From Oscillospiraceae bacterium (GTDB lineage: Bacteria; Bacillota; Clostridia; Oscillospirales; Ruminococcaceae): a stretch of 44,171 bases of DNA. Positions 16,874 to 22,774 of this stretch are shown here, one piece after another. A model generated the notes under the pieces. The model ran no database searches. It was not told the origin of the DNA and saw only the letters and a list, made by a program, of their open reading frames with translations. Each line of letters opens with the position of its first letter. Positions within the stretch are counted from its first letter, which is position 1. The stretch lies in NCBI GenBank assembly GCA_018110905.1, contig JAGBAZ010000025.1:1-44171 (forward strand). The letters run 5' to 3'. Position numbers and translations under genes: made by a program.

Positions 16874-18049
16874 ATGGATATCAAGGCATTATTCAAAATT
16901 TCCTATGGTCTTTACGTTGTTTCCGCAAGCGAAAACGGAAAAGACAACGGCTGTATCATCAACACCTTTTCACAGGTTACTGATACTCCCCTTCGTGTAA
17001 GTGTTACTGTTAATAAACTTAACCTTACACACGATATGATTAAACACACCGGCAATTTTACTGTTTCGATCCTTTCAACCTCTGTTCCGTTCGGAGTTTT
17101 CCAGAACTTCGGTTTCAGAAGCGGAAAAGATGCAGAAAAATTTGAAGGAGTAAGAACACGCCGCTGTGAAAACGGGGTTCTCCGCCTTGACGAAAACATC
17201 AACGCTTTCGTTTCCGGAAAAGTTGCCGAAGAAGTTGACCTTGGAACCCATACAATGTTTATTGCGGACGTAACCGAAGCAGAGATCCTCTCTTCCGAAG
17301 AATCCGTAACATACACTTATTATCAGAATCATATCAAACCCAAACCTCAGCCTCCGAAAGTAAAAAAAGGCTGGCGCTGCCCGATTTGCGGATATGTTTA
17401 TGAAGGCGAAGAACTTCCCGAAGATTTTGTTTGCCCTCTTTGCAAACACGGCGCATCTGAATTTGTACCCCTTCAAAATGAAGATAATAAATCTACTGAA
17501 AAAGGAGAAAAAACTATGGAACTCAAAGGCTCTAAAACCGAACAGAATCTCATGACCGCATTTGCTGGCGAATCTCAGGCAAGAAACAAATACACCTATT
17601 TCGCAAGCAAAGCAAAAAAAGAAGGTTATGAACAGATTGCAAGACTCTTCCTCGAAACTGCTGAAAACGAGAAAGAACACGCAAAACTCTGGTTCAAATA
17701 TCTTGGCGGAATCGGCACCACTGCTGAAAACCTTCTTGCAGCAGCAGAAGGCGAAAACTATGAATGGACCGATATGTACGCAACTTTCGCAAAAGAAGCT
17801 CACGAGGAAGGCTTTGAGGAAATCGCTCTTCGCTTCGAAGGCGTAGCCAAAATTGAAGCTGAACACGAAGAAAGATATCGTGCACTTCTTGCTAATGTTG
17901 AAGAAGGCAAAGTTTTCCAGAAAGGTTCCATCGTTATCTGGAAATGCGCAAACTGCGGCCACATCCATGTTGGTGAATCCGCTCCCGTAGTATGCCCTGT
18001 ATGTGCACATCCTCAGGCATATTTTGAAATCCAGGCTAAAAACTACTAA
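16874..18049 (+). CDS. Flavin reductase-rubredoxin-rubrerythrin fusion
   Basis: One continuous 391-residue frame joins two proteins that are usually separate. Residues 1-155 are a flavin-reductase-like domain and 166-203 a rubredoxin (Cys169/172 and Cys187/190); together they make a high-molecular-weight rubredoxin. Residues 215-391 are a complete rubrerythrin: a diiron four-helix bundle with [19 protein letters not shown] and EAEHEERY, then a C-terminal rubredoxin site (CANC, CPVC). The expected role is NAD(P)H-driven peroxide reduction in an anaerobe, with electrons passing flavin to rubredoxin to diiron site. An AGGAG and ATG at residue 215 suggest that rubrerythrin is also made separately. 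It forms an operon with perR. Confidence 0.93.
   Translation: MDIKALFKISYGLYVVSASENGKDNGCIINTFSQVTDTPLRVSVTVNKLNLTHDMIKHTGNFTVSILSTSVPFGVFQNFGFRSGKDAEKFEGVRTRRCENGVLRLDENINAFVSGKVAEEVDLGTHTMFIADVTEAEILSSEESVTYTYYQNHIKPKPQPPKVKKGWRCPICGYVYEGEELPEDFVCPLCKHGASEFVPLQNEDNKSTEKGEKTMELKGSKTEQNLMTAFAGESQARNKYTYFASKAKKEGYEQIARLFLETAENEKEHAKLWFKYLGGIGTTAENLLAAAEGENYEWTDMYATFAKEAHEEGFEEIALRFEGVAKIEAEHEERYRALLANVEEGKVFQKGSIVIWKCANCGHIHVGESAPVVCPVCAHPQAYFEIQAKNY
17503..17518 (+). promoter_or_regulatory. Internal ribosome binding site and start codon for rubrerythrin
   Basis: AGGAG (17503-17507) is followed after 8 nt by ATG (17516), in frame with the fusion. The ATG begins [16 protein letters not shown], the usual N-terminus of free-standing rubrerythrin. 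The encoded linker just before it is charged and low in complexity. Confidence 0.7.
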
Positions 18050-18064
18050 TTAAACAAAAAAATT

Positions 18065-18090
18065 GCCGGGTCTTCTGACCCGGCTTTTTT
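18065..18090 (+). terminator. Terminator of the perR-rubrerythrin operon
   Basis: GCCGGGTC and GACCCGGC form an 8-bp GC-rich stem with a TTCT loop, followed by six T. Confidence 0.9.
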
Positions 18091-18099
18091 ATTATAATA

Positions 18100-18126
18100 A
18101 AAACACCCGGCAGAACCGGGTGTTTT
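18100..18126 (-). terminator. Terminator of the SGNH-like gene
   Basis: AAAACACCCGG and CCGGGTGTTTT form an 11-bp stem with a 5-nt loop. It is placed right after the minus-strand gene's stop and back to back with the operon terminator on the other strand. Confidence 0.85.
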
Positions 18127-18129
18127 TTA

Positions 18130-19098
18130 TCAATGCGCTTTATGTGAGATAATGTAATCAGACCAGATCTGATATGTATCTTTTTCAAAACGGATTCCGT
18201 TTGTTGTATATTCTGCTGGAAGCTCCCCTTCCTTATTAGCAAAACTTCCGGCCATATCGAGTATCCAATAACTGTTTTCTTCTGCAAACTCAAAAAGGTA
18301 TCCGTTTATCTGGTTTATTTTTTCGTTCGTCACCGAATAGCTTCGTTTTTTAGCCTTTTCCTCATTGATCGGAAGAATCGGCTGGATATAAATATGTGCG
18401 TCGGGAAAAGATTCTGCTATGTTTCCAACAAAAGCGGTATATTTTTTTACAAAAGTCGGAAAATCCATCCAGGAAACACTTTCGGCGGAAATCATTATAT
18501 AAACAGCCTCTGCGTCCGCAAAAGAAGCGGCATAATCAGAAAGTGTCACGTAGGATTCTTCGAGTTTAAGTTCTTTTTTTGTAAGCATTGTGCTCATATC
18601 AAGTCCGGTAACGTGAGCAAAATCCGCGTACTCAAAATAACCGAGATTTTCTGCCTGTGCCACAAAATAATCCCCGACAAAAAGCGAATTTTTAAAATCA
18701 TATAAAGCAGAATTTTCTCCTTCCGGAACAATTCCGCCCCTGATCTCCGGTTCTTCTATTTCTTCGGAAATAATTTCTTCCGAAACTTCGGTTTCTTCTG
18801 AACCGACGATTATTATTGTATCCCCTTTTTCGGTTTTTTCTTCGGTTTTATTTTCTTTAGAAACTTCTTCTTCCCCGTTCTGGGTAATAAAATCATTTAT
18901 AAGTCTTGCAAAATCCAAAAAAGCATTTGGAAGACGATAGTCTTTTTCGGTGCCTTCCGGATATTTTGTTTCTTCATATTGCTGCCAACCATATGCAATG
19001 CCGCCGGAAAAAAGAGTTATTATCACAACAATCACAGAAAGTCGGATAAGTTTTCCATATTTTTTTGTACGAACAACGGCATTTTTTCTTTTGAACAA
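18130..19098 (-). CDS. Membrane-anchored SGNH-hydrolase-like protein, probably inactive
   Basis: I start this 322-residue protein at a TTG, because the longer reading's TTG contains the AAGGAGG itself. It has one transmembrane anchor (about 20-37), an acidic Glu/Ser/Thr-rich linker (about 70-125) and an extracytoplasmic SGNH/GDSL-like domain. Block I reads NSLFVGDYFVAQA where active relatives have GDS; the catalytic Ser is Tyr144. Block III, usually GTND, reads SAES. Block V, usually DGIHF-like, reads NGIRF, so the catalytic His is Arg303. The overall fold pattern is kept while the catalytic residues are gone, which suggests a binding or regulatory role at the cell surface. Confidence 0.8.
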   Translation of the reverse strand: MFKRKNAVVRTKKYGKLIRLSVIVVIITLFSGGIAYGWQQYEETKYPEGTEKDYRLPNAFLDFARLINDFITQNGEEEVSKENKTEEKTEKGDTIIIVGSEETEVSEEIISEEIEEPEIRGGIVPEGENSALYDFKNSLFVGDYFVAQAENLGYFEYADFAHVTGLDMSTMLTKKELKLEESYVTLSDYAASFADAEAVYIMISAESVSWMDFPTFVKKYTAFVGNIAESFPDAHIYIQPILPINEEKAKKRSYSVTNEKINQINGYLFEFAEENSYWILDMAGSFANKEGELPAEYTTNGIRFEKDTYQIWSDYIISHKAH

Positions 19099-19209
19099 GA
19101 AAGCTTTTCCTCCTTTCAAAATTATGTTTCAGATTATCATAACACGAAGAACGGTGTTCTGTCTACTTATATTTTATTAATTTTTAAAATTTCTGCTTTA
19201 AAAATCTTC

Positions 19210-19238
19210 TTGACTGGGCGTCAAACATCATATATAAT
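19210..19238 (+). promoter_or_regulatory. Promoter of tRNA-Thr
   Basis: TTGACT (19210-19215), a 17-bp spacer and TATAAT (19233-19238) lie 24 nt before the tRNA. Confidence 0.75.
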
Positions 19239-19261
19239 ATTACAGTCGATAAAAAATATTT

Positions 19262-19337
19262 GCTAGTGTAGCACAGTCGGTAGTGCAGCTGATTCGTAAT
19301 CAGCAGGTCGCGTGTTCGAGTCACGTCACTAGCTCCA
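19262..19337 (+). tRNA. tRNA-Thr (anticodon CGT)
   Basis: The 76-nt gene has a GCTAGTG/CACTAGC acceptor stem and a GCTGA/TCAGC anticodon stem. The seven-base anticodon loop TTCGTAA gives anticodon CGU for codon ACG. The T-loop is TTCGAGT, and CCA is encoded at 19335-19337. The 3' end is the integration site of element 1: the last 45 nt of the tRNA are part of the 48-bp att repeat, so the integrated element preserves a complete tRNA. Confidence 0.95.
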
Positions 19338-19340
19338 ATC
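19293..19340 (+). repeat. attL of element 1 (48-bp direct repeat)
   Basis: It is identical base for base to 22571-22618. It starts in the anticodon loop of tRNA-Thr and runs 3 nt past CCA. Confidence 0.95.
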
Positions 19341-19341
19341 C

Positions 19342-19380
19342 AAAAATCCCCTTAAACAAGCCGTTTTTGGGGATTTTTTG
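19342..19380 (+). terminator. Element-borne terminator behind tRNA-Thr
   Basis: AAAAATCCCC and GGGGATTTTT flank an inner AAAC/GTTT pair, followed by a T run. It lies inside the element side of attL, so the element provides the tRNA with a substitute terminator. Its loop shares TTAAACA and GCC with the chromosomal terminator beyond attR. Confidence 0.75.
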
Positions 19381-19410
19381 TTTTGTCCAAAAAAGCTTTG
19401 TTTTTCTATT

Positions 19411-19431
19411 TTTCTAACACATTTCTAACAC
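19411..19431 (+). repeat. Left arm-type repeats of element 1
   Basis: TTTCTAACAC occurs twice (19411-19420 and 19422-19431) with an 11-bp period, between attL and the integrase stop. The same pair recurs near the other end, as expected for integrase arm-binding sites. Confidence 0.65.
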
Positions 19432-19433
19432 TA

Positions 19434-20579
19434 TCATGAAAGTGCATTTGATAATCTTTCAGCCATGTTTACTTTTCTTGAGATGTCAAGATGTCCGTAA
19501 ATGTTTGCTGTTGTTGTAATATCAGCATGTCCCATCCATTCCTGAATGTCTTTTAGTGTAAATCCTTCATTCATTAAAAGGCTTGCACAACTGTGTCTAA
19601 TTTCATGAAAACGTATATGCGGCAGACCATTTTTCTCAAGCAATTTTGAAAATCGTTTAGTCACATAGTTTGGTTGAAATATTTCTCCGTTATCCCACTT
19701 AAATAGATAATCATTGAACATATATTTTTTGCCAAAAAGTTTCTTATTGATTTTTTCATTTTCCAATGCAGTCTCAAATATTTCTTTTGCTTCATCTGTC
19801 AAAGGAAAAGAACGCAAACTTGAAGCATTTTTTGTTTTATCCTCTTCGATTATTTCCTTTCCAACTTGCTTGACCGTATATTTAATTGTAAGTAAACCGT
19901 TATCCCAGTCAATACTGTCCTTTTTTATTCCTAAAACTTCGCTTCTTCTCAAACCATATATTGCGGTTATTTTTATCAGATCATGGAGCACATCCCCTTC
20001 TACAGCTTTAAAAAGTGTTTGCATTTGTTGTGCCGTATAGAATGTTGCTTCATAATGTTCATTTTTGGGAAGTTTTACGGATTCACAAGGATTAATTTGA
20101 ATTAATCCGTTTTTTATCGCAAGTTTGAGCGTTTGGTTTATTACATTCTTATGCATGCGTATAGAACGAGGAGAAAGACCACCGTTTTCATCAATTCTTC
20201 CGTTTTCAGTTTTTTCATCAAAATAAAACTGTAAATCGCTAACGGTTACGTCCTGCAATAGCAGTTTATTTTTATCAAAATACGGTAAAACATGAAGATT
20301 TGCTATCGACTTATACCCCATATATGTAACGGTACCGACGGTTTTTTTGCTTTGTTTCAACCACATACGAACATAATCGGAAAACAAGATATCACTTTGA
20401 GCACATGGATTTTTCTTTTCGTGCTCAAGTAAAATATCTCTGAGCATTTGTTCCGCTTTGCGCTTATTGTTCTTTACCGGCAAACCTGTAGAAATCCATT
20501 TTTGTTTGCGTTTTCCGTTTTCATGTGAATTCAATACCACATAATATTTTTCGTTTTTAATTTGCAGACTACCTGTCAT
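19434..20579 (-). CDS. Tyrosine integrase of element 1
   Basis: This site-specific recombinase of 381 residues is placed from an ATG with GGAAAGGAG 6 nt upstream. A longer in-frame reading lacks a ribosome binding site. The N-terminal part (about 1-65) fits a small arm-binding domain and 66-170 a core-binding domain. The catalytic set is complete: Arg211 in YGLRRSE, His325 and Arg328 in FHEIRHS, His351 in GHADI, and the Tyr361 nucleophile in TANIYGH. It lies directly beside attL in tRNA-Thr, the classical arrangement for tRNA-targeting integrases. It is the last gene of the element's minus-strand operon. Confidence 0.95.
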   Translation of the reverse strand: MTGSLQIKNEKYYVVLNSHENGKRKQKWISTGLPVKNNKRKAEQMLRDILLEHEKKNPCAQSDILFSDYVRMWLKQSKKTVGTVTYMGYKSIANLHVLPYFDKNKLLLQDVTVSDLQFYFDEKTENGRIDENGGLSPRSIRMHKNVINQTLKLAIKNGLIQINPCESVKLPKNEHYEATFYTAQQMQTLFKAVEGDVLHDLIKITAIYGLRRSEVLGIKKDSIDWDNGLLTIKYTVKQVGKEIIEEDKTKNASSLRSFPLTDEAKEIFETALENEKINKKLFGKKYMFNDYLFKWDNGEIFQPNYVTKRFSKLLEKNGLPHIRFHEIRHSCASLLMNEGFTLKDIQEWMGHADITTTANIYGHLDISRKVNMAERLSNALS

Positions 20580-20616
20580 TATAAACTCCTTTCCGAAAGT
20601 ATTAGGCAGCCCACCG

Positions 20617-20805
20617 TTACTGAATACCATTCCGTGCCGATTTAATATAATCTTCCAAGCAGCATTTTGGCACTAAAATGCGTTTTCTTGCTCTTTTTGT
20701 TTTTATCACCTCATCTTTTATAAGTTTATACATAGTATTTTTACTAATTCCAAGAGCTTTTGCAGCCTGTTCAACCGTCATCACATCGGGGTATTCATTA
20801 AACAT
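20617..20805 (-). CDS. Excisionase-like small helix-turn-helix protein
   Basis: From an ATG with AGGGGGT 8 nt upstream, this 62-residue protein has a MerR/excisionase-type helix-turn-helix: MTVEQAAKALGISKNTMYKLI, then a Lys/Arg-rich wing. Its position between rep and the integrase gene fits an excision directionality factor. Its first codons overlap the last 8 bp of rep, and its ribosome binding site lies within rep, so it is probably translationally coupled. Activity on attL/attR is inferred. Confidence 0.85.
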   Translation of the reverse strand: MFNEYPDVMTVEQAAKALGISKNTMYKLIKDEVIKTKRARKRILVPKCCLEDYIKSARNGIQ

Positions 20806-21745
20806 TGTCAAATACCCCCTGTATGAATTCATCGGTAAAATTCGTTTTTTTCTTCTCATTTATGGAAGTAAAACGACGTTTGAAGGCTGCAAAGGTTTCC
20901 GGCTCATTGATTTGCACATTTGGATATTGTTTTTCAAACGGTATATTACTGACAATATAAACCTTTGTAAAACAAGCCACCTTGTCACTATATCGACACG
21001 GAAGCATAACAGGATAACCGTCAAGATATTTGAGCATATCGTCAATCATTAAGCTACTACGGAACTCATCAAACAAAATAACATCTTGACCCTTATATCC
21101 ATCAAAAGGATGTTTATAGTTAATAGTACGGAAAACATTTTCATAACCGTATTTTTCCATTACAAAACGAGTTTTTCCAGCTTCGGTTTCGCCCCATATA
21201 TAATGGACTTCCAAACTACGCCACACATTTTTATATTTTTCCTCAAGCATAGTTTGACGTGCATTTTCAATATGTTGAATATGGTTCATTTCAGATGGAA
21301 ACATTTCAATTATTTCTGCATTACTTGCTCCGTCTTTTAACATTTGGTAAACTTGTTCGCTTTGTTTTTGACGTGCAGAGCGTTCATCCGGAAGTGTTCC
21401 CCATTCTTCAAATGTGCCTTCGACGCAAGTTTCGTGTTTTTTATCTTCGGTCCATTTTCCGAACTTTCCGACATAATCGCGATTTTCTATTATCGTGCCT
21501 TTGCTTTGGTCAATATGAACACCATAAAACCTTTTTTGAACTGTACTGAACATAACCGTATTTTTAAGAGCCATAAATACATGTGTATGCGGAGTACCGT
21601 TCTCACCTATTTCATCAGCCATACACCAATATATACAACTAGGAAATTGACAAATAATATTCTTGATGTTTTCATGTGTATAACCGTGCTCCAAAGGATT
21701 ATTAATTGTAAGTAAAAATTTTCTGCTAGATGTTTCACGAGGCAT
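20798..21745 (-). CDS. CRESS-type Rep: HUH endonuclease plus SF3 helicase
   Basis: This 315-residue protein has the complete order of a circovirus/geminivirus-like replication initiator. Motif I is FLLTINNP (10-17), motif II PHTHVFM (His53, His55) and motif III DYVGK (nucleophile Tyr91, Lys94). The superfamily 3 helicase follows, with Walker A GETEAGKT (185-192), Walker B VILFDE (222-227) and motif C VYIVSN (262-267). It should nick one strand at the origin and unwind during rolling-circle replication. All visible catalytic residues are intact. A stem-loop with the matching nonanucleotide lies 73 bp upstream. AGGAG lies 12 nt before the ATG. Relatives include bacterial plasmid Reps described as pCRESS. 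Confidence 0.93.
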   Translation of the reverse strand: MPRETSSRKFLLTINNPLEHGYTHENIKNIICQFPSCIYWCMADEIGENGTPHTHVFMALKNTVMFSTVQKRFYGVHIDQSKGTIIENRDYVGKFGKWTEDKKHETCVEGTFEEWGTLPDERSARQKQSEQVYQMLKDGASNAEIIEMFPSEMNHIQHIENARQTMLEEKYKNVWRSLEVHYIWGETEAGKTRFVMEKYGYENVFRTINYKHPFDGYKGQDVILFDEFRSSLMIDDMLKYLDGYPVMLPCRYSDKVACFTKVYIVSNIPFEKQYPNVQINEPETFAAFKRRFTSINEKKKTNFTDEFIQGVFDNV

Positions 21746-21799
21746 TAATCAAATCATCTCCTATATAATACTGTCCTATCTATGCATACCTCGATATTG

Positions 21800-21811
21800 T
21801 ACTCAATACTC
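21800..21811 (-). repeat. Iteron-like tandem motif next to the origin
   Basis: On the minus strand GAGTA occurs twice with a 7-bp period between the stem-loop and rep. Short tandem iterons beside the stem-loop are where CRESS Reps usually bind. Only two copies are seen, so this is tentative. Confidence 0.35.
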
Positions 21812-21817
21812 TCATTT

Positions 21818-21841
21818 GCACAGGGTAATACTAACCTGTGC
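21818..21841 (-). other. Rolling-circle origin stem-loop with TAGTATTAC
   Basis: On the minus strand GCACAGG and CCTGTGC form a perfect 7-bp stem around the 10-nt loop T-TAGTATTAC. The nonanucleotide TAGTATTAC is the conserved circovirus nick sequence (cleavage TAGTATT/AC); geminiviruses use TAATATTAC. The hairpin sits between the ribbon-helix-helix gene and rep, on the rep coding strand. Confidence 0.85.
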
Positions 21842-21844
21842 TTT

Positions 21845-22105
21845 TTATTTTTCTTTATTTTCTTCAATTGCTTTTTTTATAATTGCATTACCTTCCATGC
21901 TGAAAACATTCATTTGTTCAAGCGGTATTTGTGAAAAAGCTTGATTAAGTGTCTTGCTTAAATCATAAGCATTAAGCTGTTTAACAATCATATGTAAACA
22001 TGCTCCTGCATCACTTAATTCTCCATTTTCGACCATATATTTTTTTATACGTTCGTAGATTTCCGGAGGAACTGTCAAATTAATTCTTTTATTTGTAGAT
22101 GGCAT
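21845..22105 (-). CDS. Small ribbon-helix-helix-like protein of element 1
   Basis: This 86-residue protein begins with NKRINLTVPPEIYERIKKYM, a pattern typical of CopG/Arc ribbon-helix-helix proteins: a beta strand followed by two helices. The rest is helical with an acidic tail. Proteins of this type control copy number or rep expression on small plasmids, which fits its place as the first gene upstream of the origin and rep. AAAGGGGGC precedes the ATG. Its operator is not identified. Confidence 0.75.
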   Translation of the reverse strand: MPSTNKRINLTVPPEIYERIKKYMVENGELSDAGACLHMIVKQLNAYDLSKTLNQAFSQIPLEQMNVFSMEGNAIIKKAIEENKEK

Positions 22106-22184
22106 ACTAATTGCCCCCTTTCAAAATAAATATATACCAAAAAAACAGGAGAGTCAAGGAGTACTTTTACGTTACTCCTATAGC

Positions 22185-22230
22185 GATAATGAAAGCGGGC
22201 GCTATATTTTAGCGCGCCGCTCGCATTATC
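22185..22230. repeat. Imperfect 46-bp palindrome in element 1
   Basis: GATAATG (22185-22191) and CATTATC (22224-22230) enclose GCGG-GCGCTA and TAGCGC-G-CCGC around a short AT loop. There is no T-tract, so it is not a normal terminator. It lies just upstream of the ribbon-helix-helix gene. Confidence 0.7.
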
Positions 22231-22238
22231 TCTTTCCG

Positions 22239-22352
22239 CTTATCTCTACCTCGGCATGAATAGCACAACCGTCCGACACCGTCAAGGTTACGGCAATGCC
22301 CGCCAAAGGCGACCTTGACCGTGTCATCCTGTTGCACTATTGAGCCGATAAG
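22239..22352. repeat. Long branched inverted repeat (cruciform-like) in element 1
   Basis: The central stem pairs 22275-22288 with 22312-22325 (14 bp, one mismatch). Its tip holds two small hairpins, GGC-AAT-GCC and CGCC-AAA-GGCG, giving a T-shaped fold. Outer pairings CTTATC/GATAAG, AATAG/CTATT and AAC/GTT extend it to about 114 nt. No ORF of note is present. It could be a single-strand origin or other replication structure, or a structured RNA. Confidence 0.6.
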
Positions 22353-22369
22353 AGCGGCTTAAGCCGCTC
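22352..22369. repeat. Perfect 18-bp palindrome in element 1
   Basis: GAGCGGCTTAAGCCGCTC is self-complementary without a loop and directly follows the branched inverted repeat. Confidence 0.7.
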
Positions 22370-22408
22370 CACGCCAAGCGGCGGAGTATAGTATTCTGTA
22401 ACTGTGGT

Positions 22409-22429
22409 TTTCTAACACTTTTCTAACAA
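22409..22429 (+). repeat. Right arm-type repeats of element 1
   Basis: TTTCTAACAC (22409-22418) and TTTCTAACAA (22420-22429) repeat with the same 11-bp period and the same orientation as the pair beside attL. Confidence 0.65.
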
Positions 22430-22570
22430 ATATTTTGTAAATACGATTTTTGATGATTTGGGATAAATAAAACATTTTTAGGACATAAAAACAATTTTTC
22501 GCAAAACTATGCGGTTTTCTGTGTTACTATATGGTACAGGATAATTTCAAATAACACTTCCGGCTACTCT

Positions 22571-22618
22571 TTCGTAATCAGCAGGTCGCGTGTTCGAGTC
22601 ACGTCACTAGCTCCAATC
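22571..22618 (+). repeat. attR of element 1 (48-bp direct repeat)
   Basis: It is an exact copy of 19293-19340. It contains only the 3' part of tRNA-Thr and cannot encode a tRNA. Confidence 0.95.
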
Positions 22619-22623
22619 ATTCC

Positions 22624-22659
22624 AAAATTCCCTTAAACAGCCTGTTTAAGGGAATTTTT
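22624..22659 (+). terminator. Original chromosomal terminator of tRNA-Thr
   Basis: AAAATTCCCTTAAA and TTTAAGGGAATTTT form a 14-bp stem followed by a T-rich run. It lies just outside attR, so it would have followed tRNA-Thr before integration. Confidence 0.8.
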
Positions 22660-22774
22660 ATTTTGTAAAGTTTTTTAGCTTTACATTAAATTTTTATTAA
22701 TTTTTTATAAATTGGTTTTATTTAAGTTTTTTTAGTGCTATAATTTAATATATTTTGTTGAAAGAAGTGAAAAA

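Larger units (their letters stand above)
19293..22618. mobile_element. Integrated CRESS-Rep element in tRNA-Thr (element 1)
   Basis: The element is bounded by perfect 48-bp direct repeats of the tRNA-Thr 3' end. The repeat-to-repeat distance is 3278 bp, the expected size of the excised circle. All four genes read on the minus strand: ribbon-helix-helix-like, CRESS-type Rep, excisionase-like, integrase. It carries a TAGTATTAC stem-loop origin upstream of rep, paired TTTCTAACAC repeats near both ends, and a palindromic non-coding region near the distal att. No capsid, relaxase or conjugation gene is present. This is a small integrative plasmid-like element related by its Rep to bacterial CRESS plasmids and to circular Rep-encoding ssDNA viruses. 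Confidence 0.9.

Noticed and set aside
17075..18010. Minus-strand open frame of 311 codons opposite rubrerythrin
   Set aside because: It is a Phe-rich shadow of a gene with complete metal-binding motifs.
22185..22230. Origin of element 1 at the 46-bp palindrome
   Set aside because: It lacks a CRESS-type nonanucleotide in the loop; the TAGTATTAC stem-loop beside rep is the much better origin candidate.
22571..22618. Second tRNA-Thr gene
   Set aside because: Only the 3' part is present, with no acceptor 5' strand or D arm; it is the att duplication.
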